The notes below the pieces were generated by a model. The model ran no database searches. It was given only the letters and a program-made list of their open reading frames with translations, and was not told the origin of the DNA. A stretch of 62,801 bases of DNA from Actinomycetota bacterium (GTDB lineage Bacteria > Actinomycetota > Actinomycetes > Nanopelagicales > Nanopelagicaceae), in contig PLXJ01000047.1 of NCBI GenBank assembly GCA_003151395.1, forward strand, positions 40,684 to 103,484, given 5' to 3'. Shown piece by piece: positions 47,562-56,591 of the stretch. The first letter of the stretch is position 1; each line of letters starts with the position of its first letter. The position numbers were made by a program, and so were the translations under genes.

Positions 47562-48305
47562 ATGGATGACGTCGGGGCTTTAGCCCTTGTGGGCTCGGGC
47601 GAGTATCTGCCCGGAATGGCCGAACTCGAGGGAGATTTACTGAGAAGTGGTATAGAACGAGGAATGAGTAATCGTTATGTGCAGATTCCACTAGCCGCAG
47701 GACGTGAAGGTATTGATCGCCTGCGGTATTGGCAGGAATTGGGAGCCGCGCAGGCAGAACGTTTGAGCGCCGAACAAGTTTTTCTTCCGATCTACACCCG
47801 AGCTGATGCTATGCGCGAAGATTTGGCCGCACTGATTGATGGTGCTGGCCTTATCTACATCTCAGGCGGGGATCCCTCCTATTTAGCCACTTCGCTTATC
47901 AATACCCCAGTCTGGGAGGCGATCGCGCGTTCTTGGCGAGCGGGTACATCACTAGCTGGTTGCAGTGCAGGGGCCATGGCACTTTCTGGAGATATTCCAA
48001 ATTTTCGAAAACAGAGTGCGGTGGGAACTCCAGGACTTAATCTCCTTCCTACGCTGAGAACAATCCCGCACTACAACAAATTTTTTGGTTGGATTCCAGA
48101 TAGCGCTGCAAAATTGATGGTGCGCGCGCCAGAAGGAGTAGCGGTAATCGGCGTCGATGAAATGACAGCTGCGGTTTCCGGACTCGATCCGAGGACGAGT
48201 TATAACCCCCTTGTGTTTGCTGTTCACGGAACAGGTGGGGTACACGTGTTAAGAGGGCCGGCGACTCACAAGTATGAGCACGGGGAATTGGTCGACCTTC
48301 ATTAA
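47562..48305 (+). CDS. S51-family peptidase, cyanophycinase-like
   Basis: This 247-residue cytoplasmic serine peptidase has the S51 features: ALVGSGEYL at the N-terminus, YISGGDPSYLA and the nucleophile elbow LAGCSAGAMAL with Ser near residue 137. The family includes cyanophycinase (releasing Asp-Arg dipeptides from cyanophycin) and peptidase E. Cyanophycinase has been reported from freshwater acI actinobacteria, but no cyanophycin synthetase or isoaspartyl dipeptidase is visible here, so the substrate is open. It has no signal peptide. Confidence 0.78.
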   Translation: MDDVGALALVGSGEYLPGMAELEGDLLRSGIERGMSNRYVQIPLAAGREGIDRLRYWQELGAAQAERLSAEQVFLPIYTRADAMREDLAALIDGAGLIYISGGDPSYLATSLINTPVWEAIARSWRAGTSLAGCSAGAMALSGDIPNFRKQSAVGTPGLNLLPTLRTIPHYNKFFGWIPDSAAKLMVRAPEGVAVIGVDEMTAAVSGLDPRTSYNPLVFAVHGTGGVHVLRGPATHKYEHGELVDLH

Positions 48306-48314
48306 ACTGTTGTA

Positions 48315-48704
48315 ATGCTCAAAAAGATAAATGAATTCAATACAAATCTCGCTGCCAAAATTACTACTGGGGTTGCGACGATGTGGTGCGCTTACGCATT
48401 TGCGGCTATCGCCTTGATTTCACTTCCCGCAGCCCTCAAGACTGGTGACCTTATAACTATCGTGGCGTGGGTTGCCCAAACCTTCTTACAACTTGTTCTC
48501 TTGTCCATCATTATGGTCGGACAGAATGTCGCTTCAGCCTCAGTTGAAAAGAAAATTACAGAGACTCACACCGCCTCACTAAGTGAATTTGAATTGGCGA
48601 AGGAAGCACGTTCGCTCAATCAACAAGAAATCGTTGAATTAAAGAAAATCGCCGCGGATATTCATCGCGTTCTGAAGGATATCGAGCCCAAACTTTCAAA
48701 ATGA
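48315..48704 (+). CDS. Small membrane protein of unknown function
   Basis: I do not recognise a named family. The 129-residue protein has two hydrophobic segments (about residues 20-40 and 47-68) and then a charged helix of about 55 residues (ELAKEARSLNQQEIVELKKI) likely to form a coiled coil in the cytoplasm. It is 9 nt after the S51 gene and overlaps the following MFS gene by 4 nt (ATGA), so it is likely part of a three-gene transcript. Confidence 0.75.
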   Translation: MLKKINEFNTNLAAKITTGVATMWCAYAFAAIALISLPAALKTGDLITIVAWVAQTFLQLVLLSIIMVGQNVASASVEKKITETHTASLSEFELAKEARSLNQQEIVELKKIAADIHRVLKDIEPKLSK

Positions 48705-49930
48705 CGGTTCGATCGACGCTTGGCCATAGGTACATTAAGAGATTCTATTTGGCACGTTTTATTTCCAACCTTGGCAATGGAATGGGTCCGATAGCCCTTG
48801 CCTTCGGCATTCTTCACCTGCCCCGCGGTAGCGCTAAAGAATTAGGTTTCGTTCTTGGGGCGATGACCGTGTCAATGCTCTGCATGTTGCCTTTTGGTGG
48901 AGTGATTTCAGATAAATATGGTCGTATTAAGGTTTGCGCATATTCCGATATTGTCGGTGGTTTAGTTCTCTTCGTTCAAGTATTTTATTTCCACCTTGGC
49001 CATGTACCGCTAGCGGCACTGCTATTTTCGAATATTGGTTTTGGTTTAATGTGGGGGCTCTTTTGGCCATCAATTGGTGGAGTCCTTCCAGCGATTTTAC
49101 CTGAGGAGAATTTTCAAGAAGGAATCGCGATCAATCAATTTGTTGGAAACTTTGCGATCATATTTGGAGCTGCCGTTGGAGGCTACTTAATCAACGCTTT
49201 TGGAAGCACCATCGCGCTCTTTCTAGACGCGATTACATTTGTCTTTTCAGGGTTACTCGTTTTTAGTCTAAAAGAGCTAACACCTCCAAGAGCCCCGACT
49301 GGAACTTCAATTCGCGAGGACATGCGAGAAGGATGGCGGGTATTCATCTCATTTCCATGGATTGTAATAACCGTCGCGGGATTCTCTTTTTTGGTAATGG
49401 TTTGGTCTGGTGCTCAAGATGTTCTAGGTCCAGTAATCTCTTTAGCCCACTTCCATGGTGCAAAATCTTGGGCTTTTGTGATTACCTTTGAGTCCGCCGG
49501 ATATGTGGTTGGGTCCTTGCTCGCTATAAGAGTAAGGATTAAGTACCCCATGCGCTTTCTCACCGGAATATCAGTCACCTTAACCCTTTACCTGTTATTG
49601 CTCTCCAAACCCGTACCGCTCTTTTTTGTTGCTGCAGGAGCCTTTTTATGGGGCGTCACCATGGATCTTTGGGGAGCGCTCTGGGGAACCGCATTTCAGA
49701 GAACAATTCCCCGAGAGGCCCTATCCCGAGCATCAGCCTTTGATGGTTTAGGGACTTTGCTGCTTCGACCAGTTGGGTTAGCAATAGCAGCCCCCTTAGC
49801 TGCTGTTCTAGGGATTCCCCACACAATGTGGATTTTTGCGGCAATTTCCTTGGTAGTAATCGCTGCTATGTTTGCTTCACCGGCGGTTCGGCAGATGAAA
49901 CTTACCGATCCGTTCACAGAGAACTCATAG
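48701..49930 (+). CDS. MFS transporter
   Basis: This 409-residue, 12-helix transporter has the A-motif-like loop GGVISDKYGRIKVCAYSD and a second half starting around residue 205. It resembles the EntS/MFS_3 group of exporters (YLARFISNLGNGMGPIALAF near the start). The substrate is unknown. It is coupled to the preceding small membrane protein by a 4-nt overlap. Confidence 0.88.
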   Translation: MTVRSTLGHRYIKRFYLARFISNLGNGMGPIALAFGILHLPRGSAKELGFVLGAMTVSMLCMLPFGGVISDKYGRIKVCAYSDIVGGLVLFVQVFYFHLGHVPLAALLFSNIGFGLMWGLFWPSIGGVLPAILPEENFQEGIAINQFVGNFAIIFGAAVGGYLINAFGSTIALFLDAITFVFSGLLVFSLKELTPPRAPTGTSIREDMREGWRVFISFPWIVITVAGFSFLVMVWSGAQDVLGPVISLAHFHGAKSWAFVITFESAGYVVGSLLAIRVRIKYPMRFLTGISVTLTLYLLLLSKPVPLFFVAAGAFLWGVTMDLWGALWGTAFQRTIPREALSRASAFDGLGTLLLRPVGLAIAAPLAAVLGIPHTMWIFAAISLVVIAAMFASPAVRQMKLTDPFTENS

Positions 49931-50003
49931 GAAGCGTTGCCCATTTTCTCGGTTCTCGCGGGTTAAATGCTCTTAGGTATTTTGCGACGAGGGGAATTTT
50001 ACA

Positions 50004-51164
50004 ATGTTCATCTTCAACAGGGTAAGTAGTTTGAGTACGATCTCCAAACTTGTGATTGGGTTTATAGCTGGAGCGACAGTCATAGGTGGGGTTGCCACCG
50101 CAGCAAACAGTTTAACTAGCGCAAGCGTTATTACAGCTTGTGCGGACAACAGCACTGGGGCTCTCTACGCAAGCGCCACAGGTACCTGCACTGGAAATCG
50201 CACCGCAGTAAGTATTGGTAACGGTTCACTCAAGAACATTGTGGCAAAAGTCGCGCCAGCGGTTGTCACTGTCGATGTATTAGCAACAGATGGGACTGGC
50301 GATACTGGTTCAGGTTCAATTATTAAGTCGGATGCAACTGGTTCTTACATCGTGACTAATAATCACGTAATAGATGCCTTAACAGTCGCCGGTAATCCTT
50401 ACACCCTGGCGGTCGACCTCAATAATGGGAGCAAAGTAACCGCCACTCTTGTTGGTCGCGACATTTCCTATGATCTTGCAGTCCTTCATATTGCCACCCC
50501 AAATTTACCTGTCATCGCAATTGGTGACTCTTCAACAATTTCGATCGGTGATCCAGTTATTGCATTCGGTTCCCCGCTCGGACTCTCCGGAACGGTCACT
50601 GCTGGAATTGTCTCAGCTCTTAACCGGCCCGTCACAACACAAAGTTCTAACTCGACGACTCAGTCCTACGTTGATGCCGTCCAGACAGATGCAGCCATTA
50701 ATCCGGGTAATTCCGGTGGTCCTTTGACAGATTCCCAAGGTCGCATGATTGGAATCAACAGCGCGATTGCTTCTGATGTCACGACTGGCACACAGGCGGG
50801 TTCTATTGGTCTCGGATTCGCAATTCCCGTCAATGAAGCTCAACGCACCATTAATGAAATTATCACGAGCCCAACGCACACTTCCACCAGGCCAGTGCTC
50901 GGCGTATATTTTGACAGCACCTTTACTGGCGTCGGAGCTAAGGTAAGCCAACTAGTTACAGGAGGAGCTGCCGATAAGGCGGGCATTCCTGTGGGAGCGA
51001 TAATTACCAATATCGGGGGAAGTCGAATTCCAGATGATCAAACAGCGATTGTCCGAATTCGTTCCTATGCTCCAGGAAGCACTGTCTCGCTTACTACCAC
51101 TCTTCCAAGTGGAGTGAGCAAGGTCTTCACATTAACTCTGGGATCCGCACCTTCAAATTCGTGA
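50004..51164 (+). CDS. HtrA/DegP-like secreted or membrane-anchored serine protease with PDZ domain
   Basis: This 386-residue protease has an N-terminal hydrophobic signal/anchor (residues 14-35). A short two-cysteine segment (C46 and C62, ITACADNSTGALY to GTCTGN) follows, resembling a motif common in actinobacterial surface proteins. The trypsin-like domain has the triad H121 (TNNHVID), D157 (SYDLAVL) and S237 (PGNSGGPL), and a C-terminal PDZ domain spans about residues 290-380. It would act in envelope protein quality control. A gagggg Shine-Dalgarno precedes the ATG. Two copies of a 13-bp repeat lie at its stop codon. Confidence 0.92.
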   Translation: MFIFNRVSSLSTISKLVIGFIAGATVIGGVATAANSLTSASVITACADNSTGALYASATGTCTGNRTAVSIGNGSLKNIVAKVAPAVVTVDVLATDGTGDTGSGSIIKSDATGSYIVTNNHVIDALTVAGNPYTLAVDLNNGSKVTATLVGRDISYDLAVLHIATPNLPVIAIGDSSTISIGDPVIAFGSPLGLSGTVTAGIVSALNRPVTTQSSNSTTQSYVDAVQTDAAINPGNSGGPLTDSQGRMIGINSAIASDVTTGTQAGSIGLGFAIPVNEAQRTINEIITSPTHTSTRPVLGVYFDSTFTGVGAKVSQLVTGGAADKAGIPVGAIITNIGGSRIPDDQTAIVRIRSYAPGSTVSLTTTLPSGVSKVFTLTLGSAPSNS

Positions 51165-51186
51165 CAGACTCTTTTCGTGACAGACT
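51158..51186 (+). repeat. 13-bp direct repeat at the htrA-like stop codon
   Basis: TTCGTGACAGACT occurs at 51158-51170 and again at 51174-51186, separated by CTT. The first copy contains the stop codon of the protease gene; the second ends 7 nt before the ABC-F GTG. It could be a small tandem duplication or paired protein-binding sites. Confidence 0.8.
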
Positions 51187-51193
51187 GTAGGGA

Positions 51194-52948
51194 GTGAATT
51201 TACTTAACTTAGAGTCGGTCTCAAAAGCCTTCGATATCCGCCCACTCTTGGATGGCGTCTCACTCGGCGTCAGTCAAGGTGAGCGGATTGGCATAGTCGG
51301 CCGCAACGGCGATGGAAAGAGCACTTTGCTGAAGATTATGGCGGGTGAACTTGAACCTGACGCTGGGCGTATTTCCAAGTCAAATTCGGTTCACGTAGGG
51401 ATCCTTAGCCAGTCCGACTACGCGGCACAGGATTCAACCGTGCGCGAGGTAGTTCTTGGTGATACGCCGATTCATCAATGGGCAAGCAACAGCCAGATCC
51501 GCGAGGTCTTACAAGGACTATTCGGCGGGCATAGCGATGATTTACTGGATCGGAAGTTCCATTCACTATCTGGCGGAGAACGCCGCCGGGTCAATCTAGC
51601 TAAATTATTGGTTGCCGACTTAGATCTCATTCTTCTCGATGAACCCACCAACCACCTTGATGTCGAAGGAGTTTCTTGGCTCGCGGCTCATCTCAAGTCA
51701 CGCAATGCACTCGCTGTTGTAGTCATTACTCACGATCGATGGTTCTTAGATGAAATTTCTGACCGGATCTGGGAGGTCGTGGGGGGCAAAGTCTTGGAAT
51801 ATGAGGGGGGTTATTCCGCCTTTGTCTTGTCCAAAGCCGAACGTTCCAGGCAGGGTTCGGTTGAAGACGGTAAGAGAAATATGCTCATTCGTAAAGAACT
51901 TGCTTGGTTGCGACGTGGTGCACCAGCCAGAACTGCTAAGCCTAAATTCCGCATAGATGCTGCCAATACTTTAATCGCGAACGAACCACCACCTCGAAAT
52001 GAGGCAGAACTACTCAATTTTGCCGCCAACCGCCTGGGTAACACCGTATACGAATTGCATCAAGCTTCAATCAAAGCCGGTGACCTTCAGTTACTCGATG
52101 ACATTTATTGGAATATTGGTCCGGGAGATCGCATTGGAGTAGTTGGCGTTAATGGCGCCGGTAAAACTACTTTGATGAAAGTGTTAAGCGGAGAAGGAAA
52201 AATTTCCACCGGGAAATTAATAACTGGTGTGACCGTTAAGTCAGCATACCTCTCACAACATTTGGAGGAGTTAGATCCAACTTGGCGAGTGCTTGAAGCG
52301 GTAGAAAAAATTGCGAATCGCGTTCAATTAGGTAATGGTAAAGAACTTTCAGCAAGCCAACTCTGCGAGCGGCTCGGGTTTAATAAGGATCAGCAATGGA
52401 CTCCAGTGGGTGATCTCTCTGGTGGCGAGCGGAGACGATTGCAACTCACTCGCCTTTTAATGGATAGTCCAAACGTACTTCTGCTCGACGAGCCAACAAA
52501 CGATTTTGATGTTGAAACGCTGACCGCGCTAGAGGATTTGTTGGATTCTTTCGCTGGTACATTGATCGTAATATCGCATGATCGGTATTTCCTGGAGAGA
52601 GTCTGCGATACCTTTGTTGGGCTCGTTGGCGATAAGTTACTTCGAGATTTACCCCGTGGGATAGATGAGTATCTCGAACTTCGCCGATTGAGCGAATCTA
52701 ATGACGGCAAAGTAAAGATTGCAAAGCGTGAGTCGAGTATTCTCGAAGAAAAAGCGCTTAAAAAGGAGATAGCTCGCATCGAAAAGCAGATGGAACGCCG
52801 TCAATTGCGAATTGCCGAAATCTCTCTTGCCCTTACATCGGTATCGAGCGATCACCATAAACTCATAGAGCTACACGCCGAGCAGACGAGTTTGCAACGC
52901 GAATTCGACGACCTTGAAATGGCTTGGTTAGAGTTGAACGTTTCGTAA
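51194..52948 (+). CDS. ABC-F family ATPase (ribosome-associated)
   Basis: This 584-residue soluble protein has two ABC ATPase domains and no membrane segments. Walker A motifs are GRNGDGKST and GVNGAGKTT, with signatures LSGGERRRVNLA and LSGGERRRLQLT. Walker B segments are LILLDEPTNHLD and VLLLDEPTNDFD. The interdomain linker is about residues 205-285 and the C-terminus is a coiled coil (KKEIARIEKQMERRQLRIAE). ABC-F proteins act on the ribosome in translation or antibiotic protection; the subgroup cannot be fixed by eye. The start is GTG with an agggag site. The 3' end overlaps galT by 21 bp. Confidence 0.92.
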   Translation: MNLLNLESVSKAFDIRPLLDGVSLGVSQGERIGIVGRNGDGKSTLLKIMAGELEPDAGRISKSNSVHVGILSQSDYAAQDSTVREVVLGDTPIHQWASNSQIREVLQGLFGGHSDDLLDRKFHSLSGGERRRVNLAKLLVADLDLILLDEPTNHLDVEGVSWLAAHLKSRNALAVVVITHDRWFLDEISDRIWEVVGGKVLEYEGGYSAFVLSKAERSRQGSVEDGKRNMLIRKELAWLRRGAPARTAKPKFRIDAANTLIANEPPPRNEAELLNFAANRLGNTVYELHQASIKAGDLQLLDDIYWNIGPGDRIGVVGVNGAGKTTLMKVLSGEGKISTGKLITGVTVKSAYLSQHLEELDPTWRVLEAVEKIANRVQLGNGKELSASQLCERLGFNKDQQWTPVGDLSGGERRRLQLTRLLMDSPNVLLLDEPTNDFDVETLTALEDLLDSFAGTLIVISHDRYFLERVCDTFVGLVGDKLLRDLPRGIDEYLELRRLSESNDGKVKIAKRESSILEEKALKKEIARIEKQMERRQLRIAEISLALTSVSSDHHKLIELHAEQTSLQREFDDLEMAWLELNVS

Positions 52949-53995
52949 CTCTTCCGCGGATTTTTCGGGCTTAACATCCATAATAAAAGCACCCATTGCT
53001 GATTCAGAGCCCGCGAGATATTTCAACTTACCTGGTGCCCGCCTCACGCTTGTTATTTGCCAATGCAGGCCAAAAACCTCGCGCCCAGTTCGAACTGGCG
53101 CTTGATGCCAGGCAGCGATGTAGGCCATTGGTATATTGAAAACTCCGTCAAGGCGCAGCAGGACTTCCCTTGCGATTTCTGGAAAGGCATCAGCCACTGT
53201 ATCTGTTAGTTCTGCAAAATCCGGAACGAAAACCTTTGGTGCTACATGTATCTCGTATGGATATCGAGCTGCGTAAGGAACATATGCGATCCAATGTTCA
53301 TTTTGGGAAACGATGCGGATCCCATCCTTGATTTCCCGTTGGATGATGCTCGTGATTAGTGGAATCCCTGTTTTATCAAAATGTTCCTGAGCCACGTTCA
53401 GCATTTTGATAGTTCGAGGGGTGATGAAAGGGTAAGAATAAATTTGACCATGTGGATGATTAAGAGTCACGCCTACTTCTTCCCCACGATTTTCGAAGAC
53501 AAATACCTGCTCGACATAAGGTAATTTTGAGATTTCTCGAGTGCGATCAATCCATGCTGCTAATACTGTACGCATATGAGTGCGATCTAAACTACCAAAA
53601 CTGCCTTCATGGTGATCGGAAAAGACAACAACTTCGCATCGACCGAGCGCTTGGATCACTCCCGCATCTAACTCATTCGACGGAGCAGAGAACGACGGTG
53701 AACGATTTTCAAAGACCACTACTTCGAAATTAGAGTCGGCGACTTCGGTACCAAAATCCGTTTTAGTCGGGCAGAGGGGACAAAATTCCTTGGGTGGCAG
53801 AAAAGCTCGACCTTGGCGGTGCGCAGCTATTGCAATCCATTCACCTGTGAGTAAGTCTTCCCTCATATCACCCGGTAATGGTCGCGGTTCAAACGGACGG
53901 ATATCGACTGCGACGCGGTCCACGGGGCTACTGTCGAAATAGAAGATCTGCCGACCATCAAACATTCGAAGTTCGGTACGCTTCACAAAACTCAT
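52928..53995 (-). CDS. galT: Galactose-1-phosphate uridylyltransferase
   Basis: GalT exchanges galactose-1-phosphate with UDP-glucose in the Leloir pathway. The 355-residue protein has the zinc site CPLCP, VVVFENRSPSFSA, the active-site motif NHPHGQIYSYPF with the uridylylated His, and HWQIT near the C-terminus. The next gene on the opposite strand is an alpha-glucosidase, which suggests shared control of sugar use. TAAGAT ends 6 nt before the ATG. galK and galE are not in the window. Confidence 0.95.
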   Translation of the reverse strand: MSFVKRTELRMFDGRQIFYFDSSPVDRVAVDIRPFEPRPLPGDMREDLLTGEWIAIAAHRQGRAFLPPKEFCPLCPTKTDFGTEVADSNFEVVVFENRSPSFSAPSNELDAGVIQALGRCEVVVFSDHHEGSFGSLDRTHMRTVLAAWIDRTREISKLPYVEQVFVFENRGEEVGVTLNHPHGQIYSYPFITPRTIKMLNVAQEHFDKTGIPLITSIIQREIKDGIRIVSQNEHWIAYVPYAARYPYEIHVAPKVFVPDFAELTDTVADAFPEIAREVLLRLDGVFNIPMAYIAAWHQAPVRTGREVFGLHWQITSVRRAPGKLKYLAGSESAMGAFIMDVKPEKSAEELRNVQL

Positions 53996-54001
53996 ATGGT
54001 G

Positions 54002-54032
54002 ATCTTATTCCATGTGACAAGATCGCTAGGAT
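54002..54032. promoter_or_regulatory. Divergent leaderless promoters of galT and the alpha-glucosidase gene
   Basis: In the 43 bp between the start codons, TAAGAT on the minus strand (54002-54007) ends 6 nt before the galT ATG. TAGGAT on the plus strand (54027-54032) ends 6 nt before the alpha-glucosidase ATG. A weak -35 for the latter, TTATTC (54005-54010), overlaps the galT -10, so the two promoters should compete or respond to one regulator. Confidence 0.5.
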
Positions 54033-54038
54033 TGCTTT

Positions 54039-55649
54039 ATGAATTCCCAAGTTTGGTGGCGTGACGCCGCGATTTATCAGGTTTATCCGCGTTCTTTTCG
54101 CGACAGTAATGGTGATGGCGAGGGAGATCTCCAAGGGGTCATTGAGGGGCTTCCGTATCTAGCTGATCTTGGTGTCGACGCCATCTGGTTAAGCCCTTTT
54201 TATAAGTCTCCAAATAAAGATGGCGGATACGACGTTTCCGATCCACGTGATGTGGATCCTCGTTTTGGGACGCTTGATGATGCAGCGGAGCTTATTGGTG
54301 CCGCTCACTCGCGCGGACTTAAGTTGATCGTGGATATTGTGCCAAATCACTTCTCATCGGAACACGAATGGTTCAAAGAGGCGATTGGTTCTCCAAGGGG
54401 TTCCGCTGCTAGATCTCGCTTTCACTTTTATGACGGCCGTGGTGAGAATGGTGAATTGCCACCCAATAATTGGATTTCAGTTTTTCGTGGTCCGGCATGG
54501 ACTCGCACACCTGATGGTCAATGGTACCTACACCTCTTTGATTCGAGTCAGCCAGATTTAAACTGGAAAAATCCTGATGTCAGTGCAGATTTCGAAAAAA
54601 CCCTACGGTTCTGGTTGGACCTTGGCGTGGATGGATTCCGAATCGACGTCGCTCACGGAGGAGCAAAAGATAATATTTTGATCGATCACCCCAACCCAGA
54701 GCGGTTGATCGATGCGCTCCGTTTAGATTTTCTTGATATTTCAGAAACTGAGAGAGCGGGTTTGCTGGCGGATGTTCCTTTCTTTGACCGGGAAGGCGTT
54801 CATGAAATTTATCGCAAATGGCGGGCGGTTCTTGATGAGTATTCCGGAGACCGAATGACCGTTGCTGAGGCCTTCGTTTATCCATCAAGTCGCGCCGCTC
54901 GATACGTGCGTCCAGGGGAACTAAATCAAGTCTTTAATTTCAATTTTATGATGCTCGGCTGGGACGCCGCAGCAATGCGCGCGAGTATCGAAAAAACTCT
55001 CGCGGAGTTAATTGATGTTCAGGCTCCGGCAACCTGGGTTCTTAATAATCACGACACTCCCCGAGTCGTAACCCGCATCGGTGGCGCTCGTAAGGCGCGT
55101 GCGCTAGCCATGTTGACTCATTCACTGCCAGGCGGGATCTACATTTACCAAGGTGAAGAACTTGGATTGCCCAGCGTCGATTTACCTGATGAAGCGCGGC
55201 AGGACCCCGCCTTTATTCGAAGTGGCGGTTCTGATAAAGGGAGGGATGAATGCAGGGTACCCATCCCTTGGATCGCCTCGGAACCGAACTATGGATATGG
55301 CACAGGAAACCCTTGGTTGCCGCAACCAGATACCTGGGCACAATTTGCCATGGATGTCGAGGCGCAAGATCCGACAAGTAGTCTGACGCTTTATAAAGAG
55401 AGCCTCAAACTTAGGCATACCCATCCAGCGCTAGGTGGAGAAGGCGTGCTGACATGGATTGATGCACCGCATGGAGTCATGCATTTCACTCGAGAGCCAG
55501 GACTCGAAGTCGTCGTAAACACTTTGGATACTGATGTTTCAATGGAGGTAAAAGGTAAGTCTTTCTTGCTTCAATCTGCTTCTGGAAGTCTGTTACAAGA
55601 TGGCGTGTTGACTATTTCAGCCAACACAACCATCTGGTTACAACGTTAA
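54039..55649 (+). CDS. Alpha-glucosidase (GH13)
   Basis: This 536-residue cytoplasmic glycoside hydrolase hydrolyses alpha-glucosides such as maltose or isomaltose-type sugars. GH13 motifs are in order: DIVPNH (region I), GFRIDVAHG with nucleophile D203 (region II), VAEAFV with acid/base E277 (region III) and NNHDTPR with D339 (region IV). No signal peptide is present. It faces the ABC sugar transporter operon and abuts its last gene with no gap. It belongs functionally to that uptake system. Confidence 0.93.
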   Translation: MNSQVWWRDAAIYQVYPRSFRDSNGDGEGDLQGVIEGLPYLADLGVDAIWLSPFYKSPNKDGGYDVSDPRDVDPRFGTLDDAAELIGAAHSRGLKLIVDIVPNHFSSEHEWFKEAIGSPRGSAARSRFHFYDGRGENGELPPNNWISVFRGPAWTRTPDGQWYLHLFDSSQPDLNWKNPDVSADFEKTLRFWLDLGVDGFRIDVAHGGAKDNILIDHPNPERLIDALRLDFLDISETERAGLLADVPFFDREGVHEIYRKWRAVLDEYSGDRMTVAEAFVYPSSRAARYVRPGELNQVFNFNFMMLGWDAAAMRASIEKTLAELIDVQAPATWVLNNHDTPRVVTRIGGARKARALAMLTHSLPGGIYIYQGEELGLPSVDLPDEARQDPAFIRSGGSDKGRDECRVPIPWIASEPNYGYGTGNPWLPQPDTWAQFAMDVEAQDPTSSLTLYKESLKLRHTHPALGGEGVLTWIDAPHGVMHFTREPGLEVVVNTLDTDVSMEVKGKSFLLQSASGSLLQDGVLTISANTTIWLQR

Positions 55650-56591
55650 TTACTTAACAGACCCGGCAAGCAAGCCGCGAACGAAGTAGCGTTGGAGCGA
55701 GAAAAATACTATCAGCGGAACCACAATAGTCACGAAGGCGCTCGAGGTAAGTAGCTCCCAGTGACTTCCCCATGTGCCGGCTAGTCCAGCAAGTTTTGCG
55801 TTAAGCGGATTGATACCTTCTGTGCCACCCGTGAAGGTCAGCGCTACCAGCAAATCATTCCAGACCCACAAAAACTGGAAGATCGTAAAGGCAGCAATTG
55901 CAGGAACAGAAAGCGGAAGAACTATGCGTCGAAATACCATGAAATGACTGGCTCCATCCACATTGGCGGCTTCCATTAAATCCCTTGGCAGTGAGGAAAT
56001 AAAATTATGCAACAAATAGATAGCGAGTGGGAGCGCAAACATTGTGTGCGGTAACCAAATTCCCATGAATGTTCCAGCGATATGGAGCGCCGGGACAACC
56101 GTGACAGTACCCACATGCACTCCACCGGTAAAGAGATTTAAGAGCGGAACTAGCGCAACCTGAATTGGAACGATTTGGAGCGCAAAGATTCCATAAAATA
56201 AGGCATCGCTGCCGCGGAATTTAACCCAAGCAAGACAATAAGCCGCCATTGTTGCAATAGTGATTGGAAAGATGACGGCTGGAATGGTGATAACAAAGGA
56301 GTTGATGACGTACGGCATGATGCCATTGGATATCCCGCTTACAGTTCCAGTGCTAAAAATGGCTGAGTAATTTCCAAGAGTGAGATGGAAATGCAAGAAT
56401 ATATTCCACCAACCTGTTGCAGAAATTTCTGCTTTTGGACGGAAAGAGGTTGCAAAAAGCCCCAAAGTAGGGACAGTCCAGAGAATGGCGATGATCCAGA
56501 CCGTGATAGTTGCTCCACGACTTCCAAAAAGTTTACGACCAGCGTTATGTTCGGCGAGCTTAGGCGCTTTGTTGCGAGTTAATAGGCTCAT
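55650..56591 (-). CDS. ABC sugar permease, MalG type
   Basis: This 313-residue inner-membrane permease of the carbohydrate CUT1 family has six helices. The EAA loop DLMEAANVDGASHFMVFRRI, continuing VLPLSVPAI, is the ATPase contact site. It pairs with the preceding MalF-type permease (4-nt overlap). It is the last gene of the operon and its stop codon directly abuts that of the convergent alpha-glucosidase gene. Confidence 0.93.
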   Translation of the reverse strand: MSLLTRNKAPKLAEHNAGRKLFGSRGATITVWIIAILWTVPTLGLFATSFRPKAEISATGWWNIFLHFHLTLGNYSAIFSTGTVSGISNGIMPYVINSFVITIPAVIFPITIATMAAYCLAWVKFRGSDALFYGIFALQIVPIQVALVPLLNLFTGGVHVGTVTVVPALHIAGTFMGIWLPHTMFALPLAIYLLHNFISSLPRDLMEAANVDGASHFMVFRRIVLPLSVPAIAAFTIFQFLWVWNDLLVALTFTGGTEGINPLNAKLAGLAGTWGSHWELLTSSAFVTIVVPLIVFFSLQRYFVRGLLAGSVK

